This document shows, in pieces, positions 1 through 8,843 of a DNA stretch of 64,000 nucleotides; within the stretch, counting starts at the first letter, position 1, and each line of letters starts with the position of its first letter. Under the pieces are notes generated by a model. It saw only the letters and a program-made list of their open reading frames with translations, had not been told where the DNA came from and did no database searches. Source of the stretch: Planomicrobium sp. CPCC 101110 (GTDB taxonomy: Bacteria; Bacillota; Bacilli; Bacillales_A; Planococcaceae); NCBI RefSeq assembly GCF_007859395.1, contig NZ_VOHD01000006.1, forward strand, positions 1 through 64,000. Reading direction: 5' to 3'. The position numbers and the translations under genes were made by a program.

Positions 1-222
1 GAAATTATGGTCATTGGCGGAGAAGAAGTTTTCCGGTCGGTTTTGCCGCGTGCGGACCGCCTTTATATCACAATGATCAAAAAACCGTTCGAGGGGGACA
101 CTTTCTTCCCCGAGTATGGAACCGAATGGCAAGCGGTGTCGGAATCCGAAGAATTGGTTTCAAATGGAATTCCTTTTTCGTATTTGATCTATGAACGGTC
201 CCATAAAGAAAATGGCCGTTAG
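1..222 (+). CDS. dfrA: Dihydrofolate reductase, C-terminal part (5' end outside window)
   Basis: The reading frame is open from the first base and ends at 222, so only the last 73 codons are present. The fragment has the conserved strand VIGGEEVF near its start, then ADRLYITMI and GDTFFPEY, which match the C-terminal half of dihydrofolate reductase (NADPH-dependent reduction of dihydrofolate to tetrahydrofolate, cytosolic). The order dfrA, degV, ypmR, ypmS resembles the Bacillales ypm region, which supports the call. The active-site N-terminal half is not visible. An intrinsic terminator follows immediately. Confidence 0.88.
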   Translation, partial: EIMVIGGEEVFRSVLPRADRLYITMIKKPFEGDTFFPEYGTEWQAVSESEELVSNGIPFSYLIYERSHKENGR

Positions 223-227
223 ACGAA

Positions 228-255
228 AAACAGATCTGAAAAGGTCTGTTTTTTA
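228..255 (+). terminator. Intrinsic terminator after dfrA
   Basis: A 10-bp stem (AAACAGATCT pairing with AGGTCTGTTT, one G-U pair) is followed by a run of T residues just downstream of the dfrA stop codon. Confidence 0.8.
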
Positions 256-339
256 TAGGATTTACAGAAAAGCACATATCGTTTGCGGCATATATCAATA
301 ATTTTTACAATAGGATTAAAGATAAAAGGAAGTGAAGAA

Positions 340-1179
340 ATGCCGAAGATTCACATTGTGACAGACTCTACAGCAGATTTGAAAGATGACATCATCAGCA
401 AATACAATTTGCATGTTGTTCCGCTGACGATACAAATAGAAGGGAAAACTTATTTGGACCGTGTGGACTTGGAGCCGGAATCCTTTTTGCAATTGATGGA
501 GAAGTCTCCGGAGTTGCCGAAAAGTTCCCAGCCTGCACCTGGCGTATTCAAAAACCTATATGACAAGCTTGGCGGAAATGGAGATAAAATCATATCAATC
601 CATATGACTGGCGGTATGAGCGGCACTGTCGAATCGGCACGCACCGCTGCGGAGCTGTCGGATTCGGATGTTACTGTAATCGATTCCCGTTATATTACCC
701 ATGCACTAGGTTTCCAAGTGATAGAAGCTGCTGAAATGGCGATGGAGGGAAAATCGGTGGAGGAAATCACTGCCCGGATTGAAAAGATCCGGCAGCATAC
801 AAAGCTGTATGTAGTGGTGGATACGCTCGACAACCTTGTGAAAGGCGGCCGTATCGGGAAAGGCCGGGCCATGGTTGGTTCTTTCCTGAAGATCAAGCCG
901 ATTGCTTCGCTTGACGACGGGGAATACACGCCTGTCGCTAAGGCGAGAAGCCATAAACAGGCAGTGCAGTATTTGATGCACGATATAAAGGAGAAAACAG
1001 CAGGCAAAACGGTCAAAGGCATCGGCATTGCCCATGCCGGCGGACAGGCAATGGCAGAGCCGCTTCGCCAGCAGCTCCTAGAAGCGGGATACTCCAACAT
1101 AAAGTATGATTTTACGACGCCGGTCATCTCCACTCATACAGGGGTTGGCGCTGTCGGTTTTATGTATTACACGGATTGA
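340..1179 (+). CDS. degV: DegV family fatty-acid-binding protein
   Basis: A 279-residue protein beginning MPKIHIVTDSTADL, the characteristic DegV N-terminus; later motifs include HMTGGMSGT around residue 88 and VVDTLDNLVKGGRIGKG around residue 160. DegV/FakB proteins bind a single fatty acid and present it to the FakA kinase for incorporation into phospholipid; no fakA is in the window. ATG 340 is chosen because GGAAGTGAAG precedes it closely and the family starts at this motif; an in-frame ATG at 283 has no ribosome binding site. It probably begins a separate transcription unit followed by ypmR and ypmS. The family is certain; the ligand is not. Confidence 0.92.
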   Translation: MPKIHIVTDSTADLKDDIISKYNLHVVPLTIQIEGKTYLDRVDLEPESFLQLMEKSPELPKSSQPAPGVFKNLYDKLGGNGDKIISIHMTGGMSGTVESARTAAELSDSDVTVIDSRYITHALGFQVIEAAEMAMEGKSVEEITARIEKIRQHTKLYVVVDTLDNLVKGGRIGKGRAMVGSFLKIKPIASLDDGEYTPVAKARSHKQAVQYLMHDIKEKTAGKTVKGIGIAHAGGQAMAEPLRQQLLEAGYSNIKYDFTTPVISTHTGVGAVGFMYYTD

Positions 1180-1200
1180 TGTCCAAAAGGGGAGAATGAT

Positions 1201-1998
1201 GTGAAACGCATCCTGTTTATCTTAATAGCAGTCATGGTTTTCTTGGCGGGATGCAATTCACCTTTCATTTTCGGAAATGAAGAAGCGGAACCGAGAATTC
1301 CATCTGCTTTTTCGGCTTATACAGTTCCGCCCAACTTTGTGCCACAGGCATTGCTTGTGACAGCTATCGGGGATTCGTTGTCACAGGGAGTCGGAGATGA
1401 AAAAAACATCGGCGGCTATGTCGGCAGGCTGACCCAGGAAATGAGGGAATGGCCCGGCGTACAGGGAGCGGTCGTGGAAAACACGGCCAAGCGCGGCCGG
1501 CGCAGCGACCAATTGCTCGCAATGTTCCAGCAAGGGGAATTGACGGGGCCGGTAGCGCAAGCGGATTACGTGGTGATGACGATTGGCGGAAATGATGTGA
1601 TGCGGATTGTGAAACGCGATTTGTTTTCGTTGACCGTTGAAGCTTTCAAAGACGAATTGATCCTATACGAAAATCGGTATCGAACAATTTTCTCATCCAT
1701 CCGCTCCATCAATCCCACTGTCCCGGTTATCGTATTAGGCATCTACAACCCATTTTCTTTGATTACCCGGGACGTCAAGGAATTTGAGGAAATCATTGCA
1801 GAGTACAACAGTTCAATGCAAGAAGTGGCCGAAACCGATCCGCAAGCGTGTTTTGTACCCGTCAACGATTTGTTTATGGGCAACGATAATTTGGTTTATC
1901 ATACTGATTTTTTTCATCCGAACAGCAAAGGTTATGATTTGATGGCAGAACGCATTTTTGAACGCATGGAAGAATGCGGATTCAGCTTCCAAGAGTAG
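1201..1998 (+). CDS. ypmR: GDSL/SGNH-family lipoprotein esterase (YpmR-like)
   Basis: A 265-residue protein with a lipoprotein signal peptide: a basic start, a hydrophobic core and the lipobox LAGC with Cys18. The SGNH hydrolase blocks are visible: AIGDSLSQG with nucleophile Ser59, IGGND at about 128-132, and DFFH with Asp236 and His239. It is likely a membrane-anchored esterase or lipase facing the wall; the substrate is unknown. The GTG start at 1201 is preceded by AAGGGGAGA. It lies 21 bp after degV, and ypmS follows within 20 bp, so an operon is likely. Confidence 0.88.
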   Translation: MKRILFILIAVMVFLAGCNSPFIFGNEEAEPRIPSAFSAYTVPPNFVPQALLVTAIGDSLSQGVGDEKNIGGYVGRLTQEMREWPGVQGAVVENTAKRGRRSDQLLAMFQQGELTGPVAQADYVVMTIGGNDVMRIVKRDLFSLTVEAFKDELILYENRYRTIFSSIRSINPTVPVIVLGIYNPFSLITRDVKEFEEIIAEYNSSMQEVAETDPQACFVPVNDLFMGNDNLVYHTDFFHPNSKGYDLMAERIFERMEECGFSFQE

Positions 1999-2015
1999 GG
2001 AGGGGGTGTAAGCGA

Positions 2016-2591
2016 GTGAAAAAATGGCAAATCGCTTTTTTCGCACTGCTTGCAATAAACATAGTAGCGATAGTTGGGTTCTTTCTGTACGTAACGACTC
2101 CGGCCACTGATTACAGTGCGTTCGAGGCTGTCAAGAGAGACCAGATTGAAGGGAATTCTCTCATGGTCCGCACGACAAAAGCGGATTTTGAAGGGATCGC
2201 CAATACGTATATCCGAAAAGAAATGGCAGATTCACCAGTGCCGTTAACGCTGACTTTGAATGGCGAAGTGAACCTTTCCACGGAGTTGGTGGTGTTTTCA
2301 CAAGCTTTGCCGATATTGATGAAATTCGAACCCCATGTGCAAGAAGATGGGAATTTGTTGCTTGAGCAGCGATCAGTGGAAATCGGAATGCTGGATATTC
2401 CACCCGAATCTGCGTTAAAGTTGTTAAGAGATTCAGTTGAGCTTCCCGATTTTATGGAAGTGAATCCAGGAGAAAAACAAGTATTGCTGAAATTGACGGA
2501 AATACCGTTGGAAGACGGCATTTCAGTGAGAGCCTCTTCTTTTGATCTGGAAGAAGATGATATCCGCCTTGAAGTGACCGTCCGGCCATAA
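2016..2591 (+). CDS. ypmS: YpmS family membrane-anchored protein (DUF2140)
   Basis: A 191-residue protein with one N-terminal membrane segment (about residues 5-27, after KKWQ) and a soluble extracytoplasmic part of alternating strands. It matches the YpmS/DUF2140 family by layout and by its place after ypmR; the biochemical function of the family is not established. GTG 2016 is chosen because GGGAGGGGGTG lies just upstream; an earlier in-frame ATG at 1974 would lie inside ypmR and would add residues before the membrane anchor. Confidence 0.8.
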   Translation: MKKWQIAFFALLAINIVAIVGFFLYVTTPATDYSAFEAVKRDQIEGNSLMVRTTKADFEGIANTYIRKEMADSPVPLTLTLNGEVNLSTELVVFSQALPILMKFEPHVQEDGNLLLEQRSVEIGMLDIPPESALKLLRDSVELPDFMEVNPGEKQVLLKLTEIPLEDGISVRASSFDLEEDDIRLEVTVRP

Positions 2592-2607
2592 AGATGGGAG
2601 TGGGAGC

Positions 2608-3138
2608 ATGAAGACTGAAAAAGCTACATTTGCCGGAGGATGTTTTTGGTGCATGGTCAAACCTTTCGATACGCTTCCGGGAATTGAAGAAGTGGTAAGC
2701 GGCTATACGGGAGGCGATTTGCAGAACCCGACCTATGAGCAAGTCTGTTCGAACGCGACAGGGCACGTAGAAGCTGTCCAAATCACGTTCCAGCCTGACG
2801 TTTTTCCTTATGAGAAACTGCTGGATGTGTTTTGGACACAAATCGATCCAACGGATGCCGGCGGACAGTTTTTTGACCGCGGAGCTTCTTATCAGACGGC
2901 AATTTTCTACCATACTGAAGAACAGCGTATAGCGGCAGAAAAATCCAGGCAGGAATTGGACAATTCCGGCAAGTTTTCAAAGCCGGTGGCTACGCAGATT
3001 CTGGAAGCCAAGCCGTTCTATTTGGCAGAGGAATACCATCAGGATTACTATAAGAAAAACCCGGCTCATTATAACCGTTATTCTGTCGGTTCCGGTCGAG
3101 CCGGATTTATCGAAAAGAATTGGGGCGTGGGACAATGA
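2608..3138 (+). CDS. msrA: Peptide methionine-S-sulfoxide reductase MsrA (copy 1)
   Basis: A 176-residue protein with the MsrA active-site block GGCFWCM; Cys12 is the catalytic cysteine. Further family blocks are SGYTGG, TGHVEAV and EEYHQDYY. It reduces the S-epimer of methionine sulfoxide in oxidised proteins. It starts 16 bp after ypmS behind GGGAGTGGGAG, and its stop codon overlaps the msrB start as ATGA, so translation of the two is probably coupled. A second msrA at 29542-30072 on the minus strand is closely similar. Confidence 0.95.
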   Translation: MKTEKATFAGGCFWCMVKPFDTLPGIEEVVSGYTGGDLQNPTYEQVCSNATGHVEAVQITFQPDVFPYEKLLDVFWTQIDPTDAGGQFFDRGASYQTAIFYHTEEQRIAAEKSRQELDNSGKFSKPVATQILEAKPFYLAEEYHQDYYKKNPAHYNRYSVGSGRAGFIEKNWGVGQ

Positions 3139-3560
3139 AAGACGAATTGAAAGCAAAATTGACGCCGATGCAGTATCACGTTACACAGGAGAATGGTACA
3201 GAACCTCCATTCCGCAACGAGTATGACCAGCATTTTGAAGAAGGCATCTACGTGGATATCGTATCCGGAAAGCCGCTTTTCAGCTCTAAAGACAAATTCG
3301 ACTCGCATTGCGGCTGGCCGAGTTTTGCAAAGCCGCTGGAAAGTGAAGAAATCAAAGAAAACTTTGATACAAGCCATGGCATGAGGCGCACAGAGGTCCG
3401 GTCGGCAACCGCTGATTCCCATTTGGGGCATTTGTTCCCGGACGGCCCGTCATCACTTGGCGGACTCCGCTATTGCATCAATTCTGCAGCGCTCCGTTTC
3501 GTGCCGAAAGACCAATTGGATGCAGAAGGTTTGTCCGAATACAAACAATTGTTTGAGTGA
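3135..3560 (+). CDS. msrB: Peptide methionine-R-sulfoxide reductase MsrB
   Basis: A 141-residue protein with MsrB motifs [21 protein letters not shown] and [11 protein letters not shown], the last carrying the catalytic cysteine. It reduces the R-epimer and so complements MsrA. The zinc-type CxxC pairs found in many MsrB proteins are not seen, so this is probably the zinc-free form. ATG 3135 overlaps the msrA stop by four bases and fits the usual N-terminus better than the in-frame ATG at 3120. A strong terminator follows. Confidence 0.94.
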   Translation: MKDELKAKLTPMQYHVTQENGTEPPFRNEYDQHFEEGIYVDIVSGKPLFSSKDKFDSHCGWPSFAKPLESEEIKENFDTSHGMRRTEVRSATADSHLGHLFPDGPSSLGGLRYCINSAALRFVPKDQLDAEGLSEYKQLFE

Positions 3561-3563
3561 TGG

Positions 3564-3591
3564 AAACCCGGACCAGAGTCCGGGTTTTTTG
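3564..3591 (+). terminator. Intrinsic terminator after msrAB
   Basis: A perfect 10-bp stem (AAACCCGGAC with GTCCGGGTTT) has a four-base loop and is followed by a T run. It ends the degV-to-msrB gene series. Confidence 0.9.
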
Positions 3592-3617
3592 TTCGCCGAT
3601 TAAGAAAGGAGATTGCT

Positions 3618-3833
3618 ATGGACCGTTCATTTTACCATTTCGCTTTGAATTATCGCGGCAAGATCAATCCCGATGATTTTTCGCGTTTTGCGGATGCAAT
3701 GTTTATGGACCCAAGTTTCCCGAAAGCATCACAGGATTTTGAAAAACTGTCGCGGTACATTGAAGAAAAAGCCCATCCGGTCATGAGGGCTTCGACGTTC
3801 GACCAAATATGGGAAGACTATTCTGGCCAATAG
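3618..3833 (+). CDS. yozE: YozE family small protein (SAM-like fold, DUF1250)
   Basis: A 71-residue protein beginning MDRSFYHFALNYRG and containing FARFADAMF-like and HPVMRASTFDQIW segments typical of the YozE family, a small helical domain of unknown function found in Bacillales. The ribosome binding site AAGGAGA lies a few bases upstream of ATG 3618. It sits alone between two terminated units, close to msrAB as in Bacillus. Confidence 0.85.
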   Translation: MDRSFYHFALNYRGKINPDDFSRFADAMFMDPSFPKASQDFEKLSRYIEEKAHPVMRASTFDQIWEDYSGQ

Positions 3834-3903
3834 GGCTAGTCATTGCACTCCGGTTGAAAAACCAGTATGATTATACCGACTATATTAAAGTGAGGTTTTT
3901 TAA

Positions 3904-4608
3904 ATGAGTGTTCATATCAATGCAAAACAAGGCGATATTGCAGATACAATCTTATTGCCAGGAGATCCGCTTCGCGCAAAATACATCGCGGAAACATTTT
4001 TGGAAGATGTGACGTGCTATAACGAAGTGCGCAATATGTTCGGCTATACGGGTACATATAAAGGAAAACGCATTTCTGTTCAAGGAACCGGCATGGGCGT
4101 ACCATCCATTTCTATTTATGTAACAGAATTGATGCAGGAATACGGTGTCCAAAAATTGATCCGTGTCGGCACATGCGGCTCTATCCACAAAGATGTGAAA
4201 TTGCGTGATGTCATTATCGCTCAAAGCGCCTCTACAAACTCAAAAATGAACGAACTTATTTTCAATGGCATTTCTTACGCACCGACAGCGAATTTCGATT
4301 TGCTTCTGAAAGCCTACAATGCAGGGGTTGAAAAAGGATTGAACTTGCGTGTCGGAAATGTTTTCACTGAAGATGTATTCTATAACGAATTTGCAGAACA
4401 TGAAAAATGGGCACAATATGGTGTTCTTGGCTTGGAAATGGAATCAGCAGCCCTTTATACGCTGGCTGCGAAATTCGGACGCCAAGCATTGGCCATTTTG
4501 ACAGTCAGCGACCATCTGTTGACTGGTGAAGTAACGACTGCCGAAGAACGCCAGACGACGTTCAACGACATGATCGTAGTTGCTTTGGACGCTGCAATTC
4601 AAGAATAA
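3904..4608 (+). CDS. deoD: Purine-nucleoside phosphorylase, DeoD type
   Basis: A 234-residue protein starting [20 protein letters not shown], with the phosphate-binding GDPLRAK block, the VGTCGSI block, [10 protein letters not shown] (nucleoside-binding Met and Glu) and [10 protein letters not shown] (catalytic Asp). It cleaves purine (deoxy)nucleosides with phosphate to the free base and (deoxy)ribose-1-phosphate in purine salvage. Length and start match the hexameric DeoD family. The start is preceded by AGTGAGG. It is monocistronic with its own terminator. Confidence 0.96.
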   Translation: MSVHINAKQGDIADTILLPGDPLRAKYIAETFLEDVTCYNEVRNMFGYTGTYKGKRISVQGTGMGVPSISIYVTELMQEYGVQKLIRVGTCGSIHKDVKLRDVIIAQSASTNSKMNELIFNGISYAPTANFDLLLKAYNAGVEKGLNLRVGNVFTEDVFYNEFAEHEKWAQYGVLGLEMESAALYTLAAKFGRQALAILTVSDHLLTGEVTTAEERQTTFNDMIVVALDAAIQE

Positions 4609-4610
4609 GG

Positions 4611-4642
4611 GAAAAGACTGCTTAGCCAGTCTTTTTCTTTTA
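4611..4642 (+). terminator. Intrinsic terminator after deoD
   Basis: A 10-bp stem (GAAAAGACTG with CAGTCTTTTT) and a six-base loop are followed by a T-rich tract. Confidence 0.82.
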
Positions 4643-4685
4643 AGGCTTTGGAAATGGGATTTTAGCAAGAACAAGCAAGGCAATA

Positions 4686-6185
4686 ATGAAAGTGGTGAAG
4701 AAAATGGACGAAAAGCGTCCTGATGAAAATCAGGAACAAATCCCTCCTGTTGAAGAAACTCCGTCTCATTTTATCCGGATGAAGACTTTCTCATTTATCA
4801 TGCTCGTCTTTACAGTGATATTGCTGACGGCCGGGGTAACGATTTTTGCGTTGACTTTCGGCGATGATAAAGCGGTCCAGGTGAATTCGCCTGAACGGCA
4901 AGAGTTTCAAAAGCTATATGCGGCATATGACCAGATTGAAAGCGAATATTACGAAGAAGTTGAAAGCGATACATTGGTCAATGGCGCAATCAACGGCATG
5001 ATCGAGGCCCTCGGAGATCCTTATTCCGATTACATGAACGAAGAGGAAGCGGCCCAGTTTACAGAAGGCATTTCTTCCAGCTTTGAAGGAATCGGAGCGG
5101 AAGTGCAAGAGCGCAGCGGCTATGTGGCTGTCGTGTCTCCAATCAAAAACTCACCTGCTGAAAAAGCGGGGATCTTGCCGAATGACTTGATTCTTGAAGT
5201 GGATGGAAAGAGCATTCAAGGCTTCAGTTCTTCCGAAGCGGTTATGCTAATCCGGGGGGAAAAAGGCACGAAGGTCACTTTGACCATCCGGCGCGGAGAA
5301 AACTCAGAACCGATCGAAATTGAAATTGTCCGTGACGAAATTCCGATAGAAACGGTTTATTCCGAAATGGGCGATGACAAGGTCGCGCATATTCAAATCA
5401 CCAGCTTTGCGGAAAAGACATACGATGAGCTGCTTGCGGCAATCGAGGATTTGGAAAAACAGGGCATGAAAGCGATGGTCCTGGACGTCCGCCAAAACCC
5501 GGGAGGCTTGCTGACTTCTGCACTGGACATTTCCAATCTGTTTGTGGAAGAAGGGAAGACCTTGTTCGAAGTGCAGGCAAAAGGCCAGGAACCGGAAATT
5601 TATACAGCTACTTCTGATACAAAAGTGGAAGTTCCGGTGACGCTGCTGATCGACGGCGGAAGCGCCTCTGCGGCGGAAATTTTGGCAGGTGCAGTCAGCG
5701 AATCAGGAGATGTCCAACTGATCGGAGAAAAAACTTTCGGCAAAGGGACTGTGCAAACAGCGAACAATATGTCGGATGGATCCAATCTGAAATTCACGAC
5801 TGCCAAATGGCTGACTCCTGATGGAAACTGGATCCATGAAAAAGGCATCGAACCTGATGTGAAAGTGGAATATCCTGAATATGCATCATTGCCTGTGCTG
5901 GATCCGAGTGTCGAATTGAAAGATGGCACAATATCGGAACAAGTGCGCACAGCAGAAAAAATGCTGGAAGCGCTGGGCTATGAAGTTGGAGAAGTTGATG
6001 GGGTCTTTGAAGAGGAAATGGAAACGGCCGTCAAGGCTTTCCAAGAAGACAAAGAATTAGAAGCGGATGGCGTTTTAACAGGCGACAGCACGTATGCGGT
6101 TATGACAGCCCTCCGCGAAAAAATTGAAAAAGATGATCCGATGCTGCAGGAAGCGCAAGAGATCATCTTGAAAGAAGCGGAATAA
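4686..6185 (+). CDS. S41 carboxy-terminal processing protease with peptidoglycan-binding domain (CtpA/CtpB-like)
   Basis: A 499-residue protein with an N-terminal membrane anchor (about 34-57), a PDZ domain (about 125-205), an S41 protease core and a C-terminal peptidoglycan-binding domain (about 415-475). The Ser-Lys-Gln catalytic set is readable as Ser328 in GGSASAAE, Lys353 in TFGKG and Gln357, with the spacing of B. subtilis CtpB. It is expected to trim protein C-termini outside the membrane. The start is uncertain: ATG 4686 has AAGG upstream, while ATG 4704 has GGTGAAG. It stands alone between terminators. The paralogue (CtpA or CtpB) cannot be decided here. Confidence 0.92.
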   Translation: MKVVKKMDEKRPDENQEQIPPVEETPSHFIRMKTFSFIMLVFTVILLTAGVTIFALTFGDDKAVQVNSPERQEFQKLYAAYDQIESEYYEEVESDTLVNGAINGMIEALGDPYSDYMNEEEAAQFTEGISSSFEGIGAEVQERSGYVAVVSPIKNSPAEKAGILPNDLILEVDGKSIQGFSSSEAVMLIRGEKGTKVTLTIRRGENSEPIEIEIVRDEIPIETVYSEMGDDKVAHIQITSFAEKTYDELLAAIEDLEKQGMKAMVLDVRQNPGGLLTSALDISNLFVEEGKTLFEVQAKGQEPEIYTATSDTKVEVPVTLLIDGGSASAAEILAGAVSESGDVQLIGEKTFGKGTVQTANNMSDGSNLKFTTAKWLTPDGNWIHEKGIEPDVKVEYPEYASLPVLDPSVELKDGTISEQVRTAEKMLEALGYEVGEVDGVFEEEMETAVKAFQEDKELEADGVLTGDSTYAVMTALREKIEKDDPMLQEAQEIILKEAE

Positions 6186-6217
6186 CACAAGCTTCAATCA
6201 GCAATAGTGAAGAAAGC

Positions 6218-6246
6218 GAAAAGGCCCGCATTTGCGGGCCTTTTCT
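6218..6246 (+). terminator. Intrinsic terminator after the S41 protease gene
   Basis: The arms GAAAAGGCCCGCA and TGCGGGCCTTTTC form a very stable GC-rich stem with T residues in the 3' arm. Confidence 0.88.
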
Positions 6247-6272
6247 TAGCCTGAACAGCAAAGGATGATTGG

Positions 6273-7154
6273 ATGATTGACGTTTACTTGTTCAGCGGCT
6301 TTTTAGGAAGCGGCAAAACGACCTTATTGAAACATATGATTCAACAAGTGAAGGACCAAGGATTAAAACCGGCTGTTTTTATGAATGAGCTGGGGCAAAT
6401 GAATTTCGATTCGGATGCAGTGGAGGACGGGGTGCCGCTAAAAGAGCTTCTTGACGGCTGTATATGCTGCTCGGGGTCGGAAAAGTCGGAAGCCCAGATC
6501 CAGACATTGCTTGCCGAGGAGACATTCGATGTCTTACTGATCGAGACGACGGGGGCCGCTCACCCTGTTGAAGCCCTGGATGCTGTTTTTTCTCCGCTTT
6601 TTGCGGACCGATTGAATTTCAAAGGCATTGTCACCGTCGCCGACAGCAAACGCTGGATGAGCCGGGATGAATTGTCCCCGCAAATCCGTTCCCTGTTTCT
6701 GGAGCAAATCCGCCATGCCGATCTGATTCTGGCAAACAAATCGGATTTGCTGACGGAAGGTGAACAAGCGAAAACGGTGTTTGAGCTTCAATCGCTGAAC
6801 CCCACTGCCCAAATCATCCAGACGGTCCACTCGAAAGTGCCTTTCAAACAATTGGAAAAGACTGCGGCGAAAAAATCCGGTGAGGCCGTAAAAGCGCCGG
6901 TGGCGAAATTGAACCTGGATACCAAAGTATTGCGTTTCCAGTCAGGCGTTAAAAGGGAGCGTTTTGAAGAATGGCTGCGTGCGCTTCCGGAAACCGTCTA
7001 CCGCATCAAGGGATATGTGCCATTGGACGGGGACAAATACCCCCACGCTTTCCAATATGCATACGGCATGGCCCAGTGGCTGCCTGAATATATGAAGATG
7101 CAGCCGCAAATTGTCGTCATCGGGGAAGGGCTGGAAGGGGTGGAGCTGCCATGA
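6273..7154 (+). CDS. CobW/COG0523 family metallochaperone-type GTPase
   Basis: A 293-residue protein with the Walker A motif GFLGSGKTTL (residues 9-18), FMNELGQMNFD and the COG0523 metal-binding motif GCICC (62-66), followed by the switch segment LLIETTGAAHP and the guanine-specificity motif NKSD. The C-terminal part fits a CobW C-domain. The family couples GTP hydrolysis to metal delivery (zinc or cobalt in known members). No zinc-uptake regulator site was recognised, so the metal is open. The stop overlaps the next start as ATGA, which links it to the 79-residue gene at 7151. Confidence 0.85.
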   Translation: MIDVYLFSGFLGSGKTTLLKHMIQQVKDQGLKPAVFMNELGQMNFDSDAVEDGVPLKELLDGCICCSGSEKSEAQIQTLLAEETFDVLLIETTGAAHPVEALDAVFSPLFADRLNFKGIVTVADSKRWMSRDELSPQIRSLFLEQIRHADLILANKSDLLTEGEQAKTVFELQSLNPTAQIIQTVHSKVPFKQLEKTAAKKSGEAVKAPVAKLNLDTKVLRFQSGVKRERFEEWLRALPETVYRIKGYVPLDGDKYPHAFQYAYGMAQWLPEYMKMQPQIVVIGEGLEGVELP

Positions 7155-7390
7155 TCGAAGCGTTCAAAAAGCTGTGGCCGCAGCGAGCGGCTGTGGATGG
7201 GATCCGCAGCATGGAAGAACTCGAAAGGTATGTGAGAGTTGAATTGAACGACGAATTGACGCACCCGCGGGTAAGGAAAACCAAGGAAGAAAAACTCGGG
7301 CTGGCGCTGGAGCGGATCAGGCAATCGGACTTGGCCGATGACGAGAAAAAAGAATTGGCTGAACTATATAAAAAGATTGCGGCTCATTGA
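7151..7390 (+). CDS. Small hypothetical protein coupled to the CobW-type GTPase
   Basis: A 79-residue, highly charged and probably helical protein (many Glu, Lys and Arg residues; no cysteine, signal or membrane segment). Its ATG overlaps the stop of the GTPase gene by four bases, a translational coupling that makes it a likely real gene and a possible functional partner. I do not recognise the family. Its stop lies inside the shared convergent terminator. Confidence 0.65.
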   Translation: MIEAFKKLWPQRAAVDGIRSMEELERYVRVELNDELTHPRVRKTKEEKLGLALERIRQSDLADDEKKELAELYKKIAAH

Positions 7391-7407
7391 GCCGCAATCT
7401 TTTTTTG
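7371..7407. terminator. Bidirectional intrinsic terminator between convergent genes
   Basis: A perfect 14-bp stem (7371-7384 with 7390-7403) has A residues on its left and a T7 run on its right. It covers the 3' ends of both the small gene ending at 7390 and the MATE gene ending at 7384, so it can serve both strands. Confidence 0.9.
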
Positions 7408-8733
7408 TATAGTGATGAGGCGGATGGATAAAGTGACCGCGCCGGCTGTAAGGCCAGCGATGAGCCCGATCCAGAAGCCGAACGCTCCGAAGCCGGTGAA
7501 TCCGGCAAGCAGGTAGCCTACAGGCAATCCGATGACCCAATAAGAGATCAAGGCCATTATGAAAGTGATGTTCACATCTTTGTAGCCGCGCAGAGCCCCT
7601 TGGACCGGAGCTTGGATGGCGTCCGACAGCTGGAAAAGCGCCGCGAAGACCAAGAATTGCACGGCAAGTTCAATGACAGCAGGATCATTCGAATACAGGC
7701 CGGCAATATGTTCGCGCATGAAAAACAGGATGCAGGCAGAGATGAAACTGAATGCGACCGCTGCACCGACACCCAGCCAACTGTACTGTTTTGCGTCGCG
7801 GTAGCGTCTGGCGCCGACTTCAAATCCTACTAGAATGGTTGCGCCCATCGAAATGCTGAGCGGCAGCATGTATAAGAGCGACGTGAAGTTGATGGCAATC
7901 TGGTGGGCGGCGATGGTGATAGTCCCGTATGTGCTCATCATCAGCGTGACGGCAGAAAAGATGCTGGTCTCGGCAAATATCGAAATGCCGATCGGGACGC
8001 CAATACGGCTGATTTCGCCGATTTTTGATAAGGAAGGTTTTGGCCAGCCTTTGAAGATAGCAAAAGACGCAAACGGTTTTTTCGTGCGGATGATCCATAC
8101 CGTTATAAACAAAACCAGCCAATAAGTGATGGCTGAAGCGTAACCGGCACCCGCGCCGCCGAGTTCAGGGAAGCCGAAATTCCCGAAGATCAGCAAGTAG
8201 TTGAAGAAGACGTTGATCGGAGCGGAAATGAGCGATATGAACATTGTGATGCGGGTTGAACCAAGAGCGTCCATATAAGAACGCAAAGCGTTGTATGCAA
8301 ACAACGGAATCAGGCCGAGGCTCATCGCTAAAATATACTCGGTCGCCACATCAGCGACTGCAGGCTCCAGCTCCATAAATCCAAGCAGAAAACCAATGCC
8401 GAATACGAAAAAGAAAAATACGGCGATGGCGAGCAGGAGCGCCAGATAAATCCCTTGCTGGACTGTATCTTTTACTCGATCTTTTTTCTTAGCGCCCATC
8501 AATTGTGCTACAATTGGAGTGATGGACATCAAAATGCCGGCAAGGCCGATGTAGACGGGAACCCAAAAAGACGAACCGATGGAAACTCCGGCGAGATCGT
8601 CGGTTCCGTAGCGTGCGGTCATGTAAATGTCAAAAAAGGTCACCAAATACATTGCCACTTGGGTAACTAAAATAGGGAAAACGATTTTCAATAATAATTT
8701 CATTTTCTTTTTTTTTGTTTCGGTTTCGTACAT
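7384..8733 (-). CDS. MATE family multidrug/cation antiporter
   Basis: A 449-residue protein with about twelve hydrophobic segments and MATE/NorM-type features: an N-terminal KIVFPILVTQ segment, GATILVGFEVGA in the middle and IQAPVQGALRG in the second half. The family exports cationic drugs in exchange for Na+ or H+. It starts with ATG at 8733 and is divergent from murG, with about 110 bp between them. It is monocistronic and ends in a shared bidirectional terminator. The substrate cannot be read from the sequence. Confidence 0.9.
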   Translation of the reverse strand: MYETETKKKKMKLLLKIVFPILVTQVAMYLVTFFDIYMTARYGTDDLAGVSIGSSFWVPVYIGLAGILMSITPIVAQLMGAKKKDRVKDTVQQGIYLALLLAIAVFFFFVFGIGFLLGFMELEPAVADVATEYILAMSLGLIPLFAYNALRSYMDALGSTRITMFISLISAPINVFFNYLLIFGNFGFPELGGAGAGYASAITYWLVLFITVWIIRTKKPFASFAIFKGWPKPSLSKIGEISRIGVPIGISIFAETSIFSAVTLMMSTYGTITIAAHQIAINFTSLLYMLPLSISMGATILVGFEVGARRYRDAKQYSWLGVGAAVAFSFISACILFFMREHIAGLYSNDPAVIELAVQFLVFAALFQLSDAIQAPVQGALRGYKDVNITFIMALISYWVIGLPVGYLLAGFTGFGAFGFWIGLIAGLTAGAVTLSIRLITIQKKIAAQ

Positions 8734-8843
8734 GTTTCATCCTCCAATATCCCTTTAAACAACAAAAACAAGTATAGCATAGAAAATATCGCTTTAAAGC
8801 GGCTGGTAAAAGTGAATATATACATGAGAGAGTAGGACAGTAC

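Noticed and set aside
3854..3886. A possible promoter before deoD (TTGAAA and TATATT)
   Set aside because: The spacing of about 21 bp is too long for a normal sigma-A promoter, so I did not list it.
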